Assembly (NCBI GenBank): GCA_016930895.1
Contig: JAFGFV010000503.1
Span: 1-10,222 of the forward strand
Length of the DNA: 10,222 bases
Source: Spirochaetales bacterium
Lineage (GTDB): Bacteria > Spirochaetota > Spirochaetia > SZUA-6 > DRHE01
Reading direction: 5' to 3'
The notes beneath the pieces were generated by a model. That model was not told where the DNA came from and did not search any database. It worked only from the letters and a program-made list of their open reading frames with translations. Both the position numbers and the translations under genes were made by a program. Shown piece after piece: positions 1-6,678 of the stretch. The first letter of the stretch is position 1. Each line of letters starts with the position of its first letter.

Positions 1-30
1 GGGTCTGAGGCGAGCGGGTCTGAGGCGAGC
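1..30. repeat. Two perfect 15-bp tandem copies inside a coding region
   Basis: GGGTCTGAGGCGAGC occurs twice in succession and may continue beyond the window. On the minus strand it encodes the pentapeptide LASDP repeated in frame in the extracytoplasmic part of the pseudokinase-like protein. The 15-bp length keeps the frame, so copy number could vary without breaking the gene. Confidence 0.85.
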
Positions 31-1418
31 GCCGCGTCGTCGCCTCCCTGCCCGGGAATCGGCTCCTCCACGGGCACCGGGAACCACCGGGTGTAGCTCG
101 CCTCGAACACGGGCTCCGGCTCACCGCGAATCTCGCGGAGCTCCAGGTCCGTGATCCCGAACACCGTCTTCGGGGGCTCCAGGGGCGGTCTTCCCATCCG
201 GTCCCACTCGTCGGCGGGAAGCACGCTCGAAACGCCTTCGTATCCCTGGGTTACCCGCGACATGACGTACAGGTTGATGACCTCGCGGATGGTCTCCCTG
301 CCCGCCCCGTCGGCGGTGCAGTCTTCCATGAGGTCGTGGTCCAGGCTGTTCATGGCCTGCAGGTAGGCCTCCACGACCTGGCGGGGCGTGAATCCCAGGG
401 TGGCCCTGGGGGCCAGCAGGTGGCGCACGTAGCTGCCCAGCAGGATTCCGACGACGATCAACACCGCGGCCGTGATCCCGACGGTGAGTCCCTTGCGCTG
501 CCAGAAGACCTTGCGGCCGTACGCCCGGGCGGCCCTCGCGGATTCGGCCCGTGCCCGCTCGGCCAGCTCCCGCTGTTCCCTGGGCTCGAGGGCCCTGAAC
601 AGCCCCTCCCGGTTCCAGTCCGCAAGCGCGCCCGCCCACTCTCCGAGGGAGGGAGGGGGCCCGGTCTCCCGTCCCAGGGCCCGCAGGATGAACCTCGCGG
701 GCTCGCCGCGCAGGCCCGGCAGACGGACCGCCGGGGAGGCGAGAGGCAGGTGCCGCACCCTGTTGTGCATCTCCTCCGCCGAGTCGGCCGCGAAGGGATA
801 CTCGCCCAGCACCCCCCTGTAGGCAAGAGCCCCCAGGGCGAAGGACAGGTTCGCGGAGGGGTGCGCAGACCGGTGCGGGGTCCCTTCCCCAACGGAGGAC
901 GCGACCTGGCGGGTCTCGCGGGGCAGCCAGTCCGGGTGGTTGATCGGCTCGAAGACCTGCAGCTTGTACGGCGCCGGGTGGAGCTCCAGGACTTTCTTCA
1001 TCAGCCCGGGGGGCAGGAACAGGACTCCCCCCTGGTCGAGGAACAGCACTGCGTCGGTCTGCAGGGACCGCGGCCGGATGTCGTGCTCCTCCAGGCGGGC
1101 GAGGGCCTCGGCCAGGCGCACGAGCCAGGGCAGCGCCGCCGGTCTTTCGCCCTGGCCGGCGGGCGTCTGCTCCGCGCCGATCACCGTCTCCAGAAGGCGC
1201 CCGCGTTCCCCGGGGCCGTACAGGAACAGGGTGTTCCCCCGCGCGAAGAAGCCCTCGAAGTGCCACGGTTCCACCCGCTGCCCGACCACCCGGTAGCCCG
1301 GCTCGCTGGTCACGGGGGGAAACAGCCGCAGCACGTGGTCCTTGCGCAGGGTGCCGAGAGGCACCGCCAGCACCTCCCGCCCTTCGTGCAGAAGGGGGGA
1401 CGGCAGGGGCAGGCTCAC
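1..1418 (-). CDS. Membrane-anchored protein with a kinase-like (pseudokinase) domain, partial at the left edge
   Basis: A frame opens at a GTG at 1418 and stays open for 472 codons to the window edge, so the C-terminus is missing. Residues 95-250 read like the C-lobe of a bacterial Ser/Thr kinase. ALPWLVRLAEALARLEEHDI resembles helix E. It is followed by PRSLQTDA (116-123) where HRDLKPxN is expected, LPPG (135-138) where xDFG is expected, and LGALAYRGVLGEYPFAA (195-211), which matches the LGxxxYxxLxGxxPFxA segment. The HRD Asp, catalytic Lys and Asn and DFG Asp are replaced by Ser, Gln, Ala and Pro, so phosphotransfer is unlikely. An Arg/Ala/Glu-rich linker (about 278-305) leads to one membrane helix (about 311-333), then a domain that should lie outside the cytoplasm. 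The start shares GTGA with the amrA stop, and GAGGA lies 6 bases upstream, so translation is probably coupled. The gene is secure; the pseudokinase call is inferred from motif spacing. No specific function is recognised. Confidence 0.8.
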   Translation of the reverse strand, partial: MSLPLPSPLLHEGREVLAVPLGTLRKDHVLRLFPPVTSEPGYRVVGQRVEPWHFEGFFARGNTLFLYGPGERGRLLETVIGAEQTPAGQGERPAALPWLVRLAEALARLEEHDIRPRSLQTDAVLFLDQGGVLFLPPGLMKKVLELHPAPYKLQVFEPINHPDWLPRETRQVASSVGEGTPHRSAHPSANLSFALGALAYRGVLGEYPFAADSAEEMHNRVRHLPLASPAVRLPGLRGEPARFILRALGRETGPPPSLGEWAGALADWNREGLFRALEPREQRELAERARAESARAARAYGRKVFWQRKGLTVGITAAVLIVVGILLGSYVRHLLAPRATLGFTPRQVVEAYLQAMNSLDHDLMEDCTADGAGRETIREVINLYVMSRVTQGYEGVSSVLPADEWDRMGRPPLEPPKTVFGITDLELREIRGEPEPVFEASYTRWFPVPVEEPIPGQGGDDAALASDPLASD

Positions 1419-1969
1419 CCGTCTTCCTCGCCGAAGACGAGAGCGCTGAAGATCTCGATTCGGGTCTCCGGAGAACGCCAGCAGTCCCCCGGCAGGCCCG
1501 CCTTGTAGCAGGTATGGGTCAAGAAGGTCTCCCGGTCCCATCCATACTCCGTGGCGACCTGGGGCAGGAGCAGCCCGGACTGGAAGCCCCGGCGCATCAT
1601 GACCCCATGGGTGCCGACCTGGATCTCTTCGAGGCTCTTGATCTCCTGCAGGGGAGAAAGCACCGAAATCTCCAGGGACACCTCCTCCCACTCCTTTCTG
1701 GCCAGAGGCGGGAAGCGCGGGTCCTGGAAGGCCGCGGACTGGGCGGTCTCTTTGACGGTGTCGATCAGCGGGGCTCGGGCCACCACGAAGCCGATACAGC
1801 CCCGAAGCTTGCCGCGGCTGTGCAACGTGACGAAGGCGCCGCAGCGTTTCCGCAGGGTGTCGGTGGGGGTCGGGTAGCGGGGTGAGCGGCCCAGAAGCCG
1901 GGACTCGATGGCTTCCCGCGCGGTCTGGATCAGGATGCGCCGTTCTTCGTCGGACAGGGCAAAATCCAC
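1415..1969 (-). CDS. amrA: AmmeMemoRadiSam system protein A (AMMECR1-like)
   Basis: This 184-residue protein matches the AMMECR1 family in length and motifs. The hallmark LRGCIG is at 55-60, inside GKLRGCIGFV. Further family blocks are AAFQDPRFPPL (79-89), VSLEISVLSPL (97-107), VGTHGVMMRRG (118-128) and LLPQVATEYGWD with CYKAGLP (about 133-160). AMMECR1-like proteins often sit beside Memo-like (AmrB) and radical SAM (AmrS) genes; the chemistry is not well established, and the Cys of RGCIG is presumed important. The start is a GTG 3 bp after the amrB stop with only a weak ribosome site, which suggests coupling to amrB. The stop overlaps the next start by GTGA. No amrS is present in this window. 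Identification is confident; the biochemical role is open. Confidence 0.93.
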   Translation of the reverse strand: MDFALSDEERRILIQTAREAIESRLLGRSPRYPTPTDTLRKRCGAFVTLHSRGKLRGCIGFVVARAPLIDTVKETAQSAAFQDPRFPPLARKEWEEVSLEISVLSPLQEIKSLEEIQVGTHGVMMRRGFQSGLLLPQVATEYGWDRETFLTHTCYKAGLPGDCWRSPETRIEIFSALVFGEEDG

Positions 1970-1972
1970 GCT

Positions 1973-2821
1973 TTACGACTCGTCGGCGGTAAGGGCTACC
2001 GCAGCGTATTGGACGACCCGCTTGGGGTCGCCTCCGGCGGGAAGAGAGCTCCCTCTGTCCAGTACGACGGCGTTCCCGCCGATCCGCCGGTGCAGCAGGA
2101 GTATAGCAGCTATGCACGCCCCGCCGCAAGCGACGAGGCGTTTGCGCCCCGGACTCTCCACCAGGGCTTCCCAGTCCATGGCCCGGATCCGCTCGAGGAT
2201 CGCCTCCGCCTGGACCCCGCTTTCCCGGTCCGGCAGGAAGGTGCTCAGGTTCGAGGAGACCACGAACAGGGTGGTGCCCAGGCGATCCCGGGTGAGCTCC
2301 CACAGTGCCTCGGAAAGCGCCTCCACCCGCCCGCGGGAGAAGGACCCCAGGAGAAGGGGAAGGATCCTGGCCTGCGGATGCAGCACCTGCAGGAAGGGAA
2401 GCAGCACCTCCAGGCAGTGCTCCTCCAGATGCGGCGCCTCGTCGTACCGGAAGTCCCGGGCGTGCTCGGCGAGCGCCTGCGTGAGCTCCTGGTCCACGGG
2501 GACGTTCCCCAGGGGGGTCTGGAAGGCCTGGGATTCGCACAGCAGCACGGCGTCCGTAGGCTCCCGGTGGACCGGGCCGATCAGCACGGCCAGCTCCACC
2601 GGCCGTCCTGCGCAAGCCTTGAAGGCCGTGGCGGCGATGGTGCCGGAGTAGTCGAAAGCCGCGTGGGGACAGACGATGGACTGCGCCCGGAGGGAAACGG
2701 TGGGGCTTTTTTCCAGCAGCCCCTCGACGGCCTCCCGCAGGCGCTCCGGCTCCTGGGGGTAGAAGATGCCGTCGACGGTGGACGCCCGGATGCGCTCGTT
2801 GGGGATCTCTTGCCGCGCCAT
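1973..2821 (-). CDS. amrB: AmmeMemoRadiSam system protein B (Memo-like), divergent active site
   Basis: This 282-residue protein has the usual length and block order of Memo/AmrB proteins, which resemble class III extradiol dioxygenases. VDGIFYP (16-22) corresponds to the usual VAGxFYP, and CPHAAFDYSG (51-60) to PHAGYxYSG. IGPVH (81-85) matches LGPSH, TPLGNVPVD is at 102-110, EEHCLEVLLPFLQ (133-145) matches EHSLExxLPFLQ, and a late Cys lies in ACGGAC (231-236). His53, His85 and Cys232 line up with the metal-site residues described for human MEMO1 (H49, H81, C244). The block expected as SSDxSHY reads SSNLSTF (189-195), so the Asp and His there are replaced by Asn and Thr. The ATG has no ribosome site in front and sits just after a promoter-like sequence. 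amrA follows 3 bp downstream. The family call is firm; whether metal chemistry is retained is unknown. Confidence 0.92.
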   Translation of the reverse strand: MARQEIPNERIRASTVDGIFYPQEPERLREAVEGLLEKSPTVSLRAQSIVCPHAAFDYSGTIAATAFKACAGRPVELAVLIGPVHREPTDAVLLCESQAFQTPLGNVPVDQELTQALAEHARDFRYDEAPHLEEHCLEVLLPFLQVLHPQARILPLLLGSFSRGRVEALSEALWELTRDRLGTTLFVVSSNLSTFLPDRESGVQAEAILERIRAMDWEALVESPGRKRLVACGGACIAAILLLHRRIGGNAVVLDRGSSLPAGGDPKRVVQYAAVALTADES

Positions 2822-2877
2822 ACACTACAAGTATTGTGGATTCCCGCGCCGAAATCAATGCCGCGAGGATGAACGCC
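2822..2877 (-). other. Intergenic gap between the NFACT gene and amrB
   Basis: This 56-bp stretch is the only gap over 30 bp between genes in the window and is visibly richer in A and T than its surroundings. It holds the promoter-like pair described separately. No convincing hairpin followed by T residues is seen, so there is no evidence that NFACT transcription ends here. A loose near-palindrome around 2823-2838 is too imperfect to call an operator. Confidence 0.7.
2830..2858 (-). promoter_or_regulatory. Candidate sigma-70-type promoter of amrB, giving a leaderless or near-leaderless mRNA
   Basis: On the minus strand TTGATT (2858-2853) is followed after exactly 17 bases by AATACT (2835-2830). 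Each hexamer matches the consensus at 4 of 6 positions. Only 8 bases separate the -10 box from the amrB ATG, so initiation at the usual distance would fall on, or one or two bases before, the start codon. No Shine-Dalgarno-like sequence precedes the ATG, which fits a leaderless message. This is inferred from sequence alone. Confidence 0.55.
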
Positions 2878-4308
2878 TCACTGCTGGCCCTCCGGCTGGG
2901 CCTTCAGGCGGCGCAGACGTGCCGGATCGAGCACGACCTGCAGGTTCTTCTCGTGGGTCGGAAGCACCGTTCCGGTCTTCCCGCCTTTGGCCCGCCGCAG
3001 GTACTTGACCTGGGTGTAGTATACGTCACCCCTGGCGGAGCCCCGGCCCTTGCTGTACAGCACGGCCAGGTTGCCCGCGTCGAGGAGGGTGTCCAGGGGC
3101 ACGCTCTTGCCCGGCAGGGCCCGGACGAACACGTACGAGCCCGGGAAGTCCCGGGCGTGCAGCCAGGTGTCGTTTCCCTTGACGTGGTGCCGCAGCAACT
3201 CGTCGTTCTCCTGGGCCGTCCGACCCACGAGAATGGTGAAGGGACCGGAACGGAACAGCAGCCCCGGGGGCCCCTCCTTCTCCTCCGCTGCCTTGCCCTT
3301 CTTCGTTACGCCCCGCCGGGCCTCTTCGCGAAGGAGATGGAGCGGAGGCTCCGCTTCGATCTCCCGGCGCAGGGCGCTCAGCTCTTCCAGCTGCCGCCGC
3401 AGCTGCCGGTCCTCCTCCTCGAGGAGCCGCAACCCGGCCTTGGCCTTGCGGTACCTGCGGAAGTAGCTCTCGGCGTTGGCCGAAGGGGAGAGTCGGGGAT
3501 CGAGCTCCACGGCCAGGCTCTGTCCCGGGTCGCCGAAGTCTTCGGCTTCCAGCCAGCGGTCGCCGGGCTCGAGCTCGTGCAGGTGCGCGAGGATCAGCTC
3601 CCCGCAGAGCTTGTATTCCTCCAGGCGGGCATAGCCGGCGCGCCTGGATTCGAGGGTCTGCACCGCGGCCAGGAGGCGGTTCTCCTGTCGCTCGAGGCGG
3701 CGCAGCACGGTGGCCTGCAGCCTGACGCGTTCCTCCTGCTCCTCCAGGGACCGGTAGTGGGCCTCGACCCGCTGGTTGTAGCTGCCCGGGCCGGGAAACT
3801 CCCGCAGGGTGTGCCGCTCCAGGGTCTTGGGATCCCCGGGGGCAAGCTCGCTCTCGGGGCGGTAGCTCCCGCCGGAGATCTCCCTCCGGCGGGGGCGGCG
3901 GTACAGGGCGTCCAGGATGGTGCCCTGCGGGTCCGTGGCAATCAGGTTGGCCGCCCCGCCCCAGAGCCGAGCCCAAAGCACCACGGTGCGCTCGGCCTTC
4001 CTGACCTCCAGGCGTACGATCCTCTCGCGGGCGAGCTGGCTCGCCGCCACGATCCGGCCGCCCCTCACGTGGGCCCGCAGGAAGCTCACGAAGCGCTGGG
4101 GGGTCCCGCCGCCCGGGGGCTTGCGGGACAGCAAGTGCAGTCGCTGGTGAGGAGTGGCGAAGCAGAAGAACAGCCGAAAGCTGCTTCCGCGGTTGAAGAG
4201 CTCCAGGATGAGCTGGGGGGGCTTGGGCTGGCGGACCTCCTGCACCAGGGCCCCCTCGAGAGGGATTTCCTCGAGGACCCGGTCGATCTCTCTCCAGTTC
4301 AGGGACAC
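2878..4308 (-). CDS. NFACT family protein, RqcH/Rqc2-like (short form)
   Basis: The protein has 476 residues from a GTG start. An NFACT-N-like region (about 1-170) includes RQPKPPQLILEL and ARERIVRLEV. A charged, coiled-coil-like middle follows (about 180-330). The C-terminal NFACT-R/DUF814 domain (about 350-465) contains VGRTAQENDELL, NDTWLHARDFPGSYV and GDVYYTQVKYLRRAKGGKTG. Family members (RqcH, FpbA, yeast Rqc2) bind stalled 50S subunits with peptidyl-tRNA; bacterial RqcH adds alanine tails. RqcH proteins are usually nearer 570 residues, so this one is short. The DR pair needed for tailing in Bacillus appears as Glu95-Arg96, and PGSH as PGSY. The start was chosen because the family-like sequence begins at VSLNWREIDR and it leaves a 13-bp gap after the macro-domain gene. 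An ATG at 4374 would overlap that gene by 53 bp. No good ribosome site is visible. Confidence 0.87.
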   Translation of the reverse strand: MSLNWREIDRVLEEIPLEGALVQEVRQPKPPQLILELFNRGSSFRLFFCFATPHQRLHLLSRKPPGGGTPQRFVSFLRAHVRGGRIVAASQLARERIVRLEVRKAERTVVLWARLWGGAANLIATDPQGTILDALYRRPRRREISGGSYRPESELAPGDPKTLERHTLREFPGPGSYNQRVEAHYRSLEEQEERVRLQATVLRRLERQENRLLAAVQTLESRRAGYARLEEYKLCGELILAHLHELEPGDRWLEAEDFGDPGQSLAVELDPRLSPSANAESYFRRYRKAKAGLRLLEEEDRQLRRQLEELSALRREIEAEPPLHLLREEARRGVTKKGKAAEEKEGPPGLLFRSGPFTILVGRTAQENDELLRHHVKGNDTWLHARDFPGSYVFVRALPGKSVPLDTLLDAGNLAVLYSKGRGSARGDVYYTQVKYLRRAKGGKTGTVLPTHEKNLQVVLDPARLRRLKAQPEGQQ

Positions 4309-4321
4309 GGGAGGCGGGGCG

Positions 4322-4885
4322 TCAGTCCGACCCCTGCGTGGGGTCCTGCGCCGACTCCAGGAAGAGGGCTGCATCCGCGGGGGAGAAGAAGACGAAGTAG
4401 ACGGTCCGGGGCAGCTCGTGGTCCTCCAGGAACTCCCGGACCGCGTCGAAGGCGACCCGCGCGGCCTTTTCCTTGGGATAGCCGTAGACCCCGGTGGAGA
4501 TCGCCGGGAAGGCCACGGTGCTCAAGCCCAGGCGCGCAGCCTCTTCCAGGCTGCTGCGGTAGCATCCGGCCAGGGTGGCAGGCTCTCCCCGGGTCCCGCC
4601 GTGCCAGACCGGTCCCACGGTGTGGATCACGTAACGGGAAGGCATGTCGCCCGCCCCGGTGACCGCCGCCTGTCCGGCGGGCAGGCCGTCCGGATAGCGG
4701 TCGGCCCGCAGCTGCCTGCACTCCCGCAGGACGGACGGCCCTCCGGCCCTGTGGATGGCGCCGTCCACCCCGCCGCCCCCCATCAGGCCGGAGTTGGCGG
4801 CGTTCACCACCGCGTCCGTCTCCATCCGGGTGATATCCCCCGTCCTCACGATCAGGCGCCCCCCGAGTAGAGCCGTTTCTTCCAT
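4322..4885 (-). CDS. Macro-domain protein, O-acetyl-ADP-ribose deacetylase / ADP-ribosyl hydrolase type
   Basis: This 187-residue single-domain protein belongs to the MacroD/YmdB class. It has GDITRMETDAVVNAANSGLM (16-35), GGGGVDGAIHRAGGP (36-50), the substrate-loop residues YVIHTVGPVW (85-94) and AFPAISTGVYGYP (125-137). Asn28 and Asp41 occupy the positions important for hydrolysis in MacroD-type enzymes, so the protein is probably active in removing ADP-ribose from acidic residues or deacetylating O-acetyl-ADP-ribose in the cytosol. The ATG is supported by AAGGGAG 7 bases upstream, which overlaps the stop of the preceding membrane-protein gene. A longer frame to 4999 exists but would overlap that gene and adds no family sequence. 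The RqcH-like gene follows after 13 bp. The class is certain; the physiological substrate cannot be read from sequence. Confidence 0.95.
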   Translation of the reverse strand: MEETALLGGRLIVRTGDITRMETDAVVNAANSGLMGGGGVDGAIHRAGGPSVLRECRQLRADRYPDGLPAGQAAVTGAGDMPSRYVIHTVGPVWHGGTRGEPATLAGCYRSSLEEAARLGLSTVAFPAISTGVYGYPKEKAARVAFDAVREFLEDHELPRTVYFVFFSPADAALFLESAQDPTQGSD

Positions 4886-4898
4886 ATGGGTACTCCCT

Positions 4899-5264
4899 TC
4901 AGGGCCTGGCGGCAAAGCCCGTAACCATCGCCCCAATGATAAGGGCGAGATTGACCGCCGGCAAGAGCCAGGGCAGCTGCCGCCGCTTGCGCAGGGCAAG
5001 ACGCAGGAGGAACGCCGCCGGGATCGCCGCCACCGGCAGGATGCCCAGGAAGCCGTGGGGAAAGAAGGGCGCCTGGAGGGTGGTCATCAGCAGCAGTCCG
5101 GTCAGCGCGGCGGCCGGCAGCAGGGCCTGCGCCAGGCTGCGGGCCAGCCGGTCGAAGGCCGTGGGCCGGGCGGTCCCACGGTCGATGGACAGGCCTCGCA
5201 GGAAGAAGGCTGCGTGGGCCGCAAGCAGGCCGATGGCGGTGCCCAGGTGGAGGATGCGGAGCAC
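4899..5264 (-). CDS. Small four-helix membrane protein, possibly SirB-like
   Basis: This 121-residue protein is mostly hydrophobic, with four likely membrane helices at about 3-22, 46-63, 70-91 and 98-117. Short charged links separate them: RGLSIDRG near 23-30 and RLALRKRRQ near 87-95. The opening LRILHLGTAIGLLAAHAAFFLRG, with a His in helix 1 and an Arg at its end, and a helix 2 with LLPAAALTGLLL, recall the SirB family of small inner-membrane proteins. The match is weak and rests on memory. It starts at a GTG 4 bp after the folC stop without a strong ribosome site, so it is probably translated by coupling. The macro-domain ribosome site overlaps its stop codon. No enzymatic motif is seen and the role is unknown. 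Confidence 0.72.
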   Translation of the reverse strand: MLRILHLGTAIGLLAAHAAFFLRGLSIDRGTARPTAFDRLARSLAQALLPAAALTGLLLMTTLQAPFFPHGFLGILPVAAIPAAFLLRLALRKRRQLPWLLPAVNLALIIGAMVTGFAARP

Positions 5265-5268
5265 GGCT

Positions 5269-6678
5269 TCAATCCGTCGGGGAGGCGGACATGCCGCGCC
5301 GCCCGGCGGGCCGTCCGTGCGCGGACCGTCCCTGTGCGAGCCGCCGCCTGTCCCAGGCCCGTCGCGCCTCCCCGGCCAGGTAGAAGGAGCCCGTGATCAG
5401 GAGCGGCAGGCCGGCCTCCGCCCGCTCCAGGGCCCGCTCCAGGGCCGCGGCCGGCTCCGGGACCAGCTCCGTGTTGGGGTTCAGGGCGGCGAACCGGTCG
5501 TGCACCTCCTGAGGGCGGCTTTCCCGCTGCCCGCCCGTGGAGGTCGTGACGATCGCCTGGAAGCGGGGGGCCAGCACGGCGGCCATCTCCCCGATCTTCT
5601 TGTCCGCCGCGGCCGCGAAGAGCAGGACGCCCCGCTGCGGGAACAGGGAGCAGAAGCTCTCCGCCGCCCTGGCGACCGAGCGCGGGGTATGGGCCCCGTC
5701 CAGGACCACGGGCGGGGCGCGCCGCAGCACCTCCATGCGGGCGGGCAGGGTGGCCGCGGCGCAGCCGGCCGCGATCGCCGCCGGCGGGACCCCGAGCCGG
5801 CGCAGCGCCAGGTAGGCCAGGGCCGCGTTCTCCCCCTGGTGGGCCCCGAGCATGGCCACCCGCAGCTGCTGCTCGGTCCCGTCGGCCAGACGCAGGCGCA
5901 CGCGGGTGCCGTCGGAAGCGCACTGGATCTCCAGGGCCGCGAGCTCCTCGTCGCGGAAGCGGATCGGACAGCCCCGCTCCCGCGCGGTCCGCCGGAGCAC
6001 CTGCTCGGCTTCCGGGGCCTGGGGGGCGCAGATCGCCGGGACCCCGGGCTTGAGGATCCCGGCCTTCTCCCGGGCGATCGCCTCCAGGGTATCGCCGAGC
6101 ACCTCGGTGTGCTCCAGCTCGATCGGGGTGATCAGGGCGAGCTCGGGCTGGACCAGGTTGGTGGCATCCAGCCGCCCGCCGATCCCGGTCTCCACCACTG
6201 CGAGCTCGCAGCCCGCCGCCCGGAAGGTGCGGAACGCGAGCAGGGTGAGCAGCTCGAAGGTGCTCGGGGGGCCGTAGGAGTCCAGGACTTGCTGCGGCAG
6301 TCCGTCGACCAGCTCCCGCAGCTCCTCGGCCTGGGCCAGGAGGAGCCCCGGCAACGGCTCCTCGGCCCCGCTCGCGGGACCGGGGGCCAGCACCCGGATG
6401 CGCTCGGTGTAGCTGACCACATGGGGGGAGGTGTACAGCCCGGCGCGCACTCCGGAATGCCTCAGGCCTTCTGCGATCATGGCGGCGGTGGAGCCTTTGC
6501 CCTTGGTGCCGGCCAGGTGCACGGTGCGGCAGGCGAGCTGCGGGTCCCCCGAGGCGGCCGCCAGGGCGCGCATCCGGTCCAGCTGATAGGTGCGGGCATC
6601 GAACAGGGAGGCCGAGCGCTCCAGGTTGGTGAAACCCTCGATCCAGGCGAAGGCGCTGTCCAGGTCCTGAAAGCTCAC
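5269..6678 (-). CDS. folC: Bifunctional folylpolyglutamate synthase / dihydrofolate synthase
   Basis: The 469-residue protein belongs to the Mur ligase superfamily. It joins glutamate to dihydropteroate or to folate polyglutamates using ATP in the cytosol. The P-loop GTKGKGST is at 57-64. The folate-side motif LYTSPHVVSYTERI follows at 81-94, then ETGIGGRLDATN (163-174). EHTEVLGDT and REKAGILKPG carry the Lys205 that is normally carbamylated. The C-terminal domain has LGAHQGENAALA (277-288), LPARMEV (311-317) and VLDGAHTPRS (325-334). The last two differ slightly from the usual PGRxE and DGAHNP. The length is a little above the family norm because of a hydrophilic Arg/Gly tail after about 440. 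The start is GTG, sharing GTGA with the upstream stop, with a GGGGGGGAGGGG ribosome site about 5 bases before it. The membrane-protein gene follows 4 bp after the stop. Confidence 0.96.
   Translation of the reverse strand: MSFQDLDSAFAWIEGFTNLERSASLFDARTYQLDRMRALAAASGDPQLACRTVHLAGTKGKGSTAAMIAEGLRHSGVRAGLYTSPHVVSYTERIRVLAPGPASGAEEPLPGLLLAQAEELRELVDGLPQQVLDSYGPPSTFELLTLLAFRTFRAAGCELAVVETGIGGRLDATNLVQPELALITPIELEHTEVLGDTLEAIAREKAGILKPGVPAICAPQAPEAEQVLRRTARERGCPIRFRDEELAALEIQCASDGTRVRLRLADGTEQQLRVAMLGAHQGENAALAYLALRRLGVPPAAIAAGCAAATLPARMEVLRRAPPVVLDGAHTPRSVARAAESFCSLFPQRGVLLFAAAADKKIGEMAAVLAPRFQAIVTTSTGGQRESRPQEVHDRFAALNPNTELVPEPAAALERALERAEAGLPLLITGSFYLAGEARRAWDRRRLAQGRSAHGRPAGRRGMSASPTD
5421..5444. 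repeat. Two perfect 12-bp tandem copies in folC
   Basis: CCCGCTCCAGGG occurs twice in succession. On the minus strand it encodes part of ALERALERAEAG near residues 411-422 of FolC, so an ALER unit is duplicated in a helical stretch. The frame is kept. It is probably a small in-frame duplication without regulatory meaning. Confidence 0.75.

Noticed and set aside
121..1266. Minus-strand open frame of 381 codons
   Set aside because: Its product is Arg/Pro/Gly-rich. The frame starting with the GTG at 1418 gives kinase-like sequence and a membrane helix, so this one is a shadow of it.
2823..2838. Inverted repeat in front of amrB
   Set aside because: The two arms pair at only about five of eight positions, too few to call an operator.
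4309..4374. Longer NFACT start at the ATG at 4374
   Set aside because: It would overlap the macro-domain gene by 53 bp and adds only Arg/Pro-rich residues before the family-like start VSLNWREIDR.
2836..4662. Plus-strand open frame of 608 codons
   Set aside because: It lies opposite the NFACT and macro-domain genes. Its product is Leu/Gly/Pro/Arg-rich without motifs, as expected from high GC.
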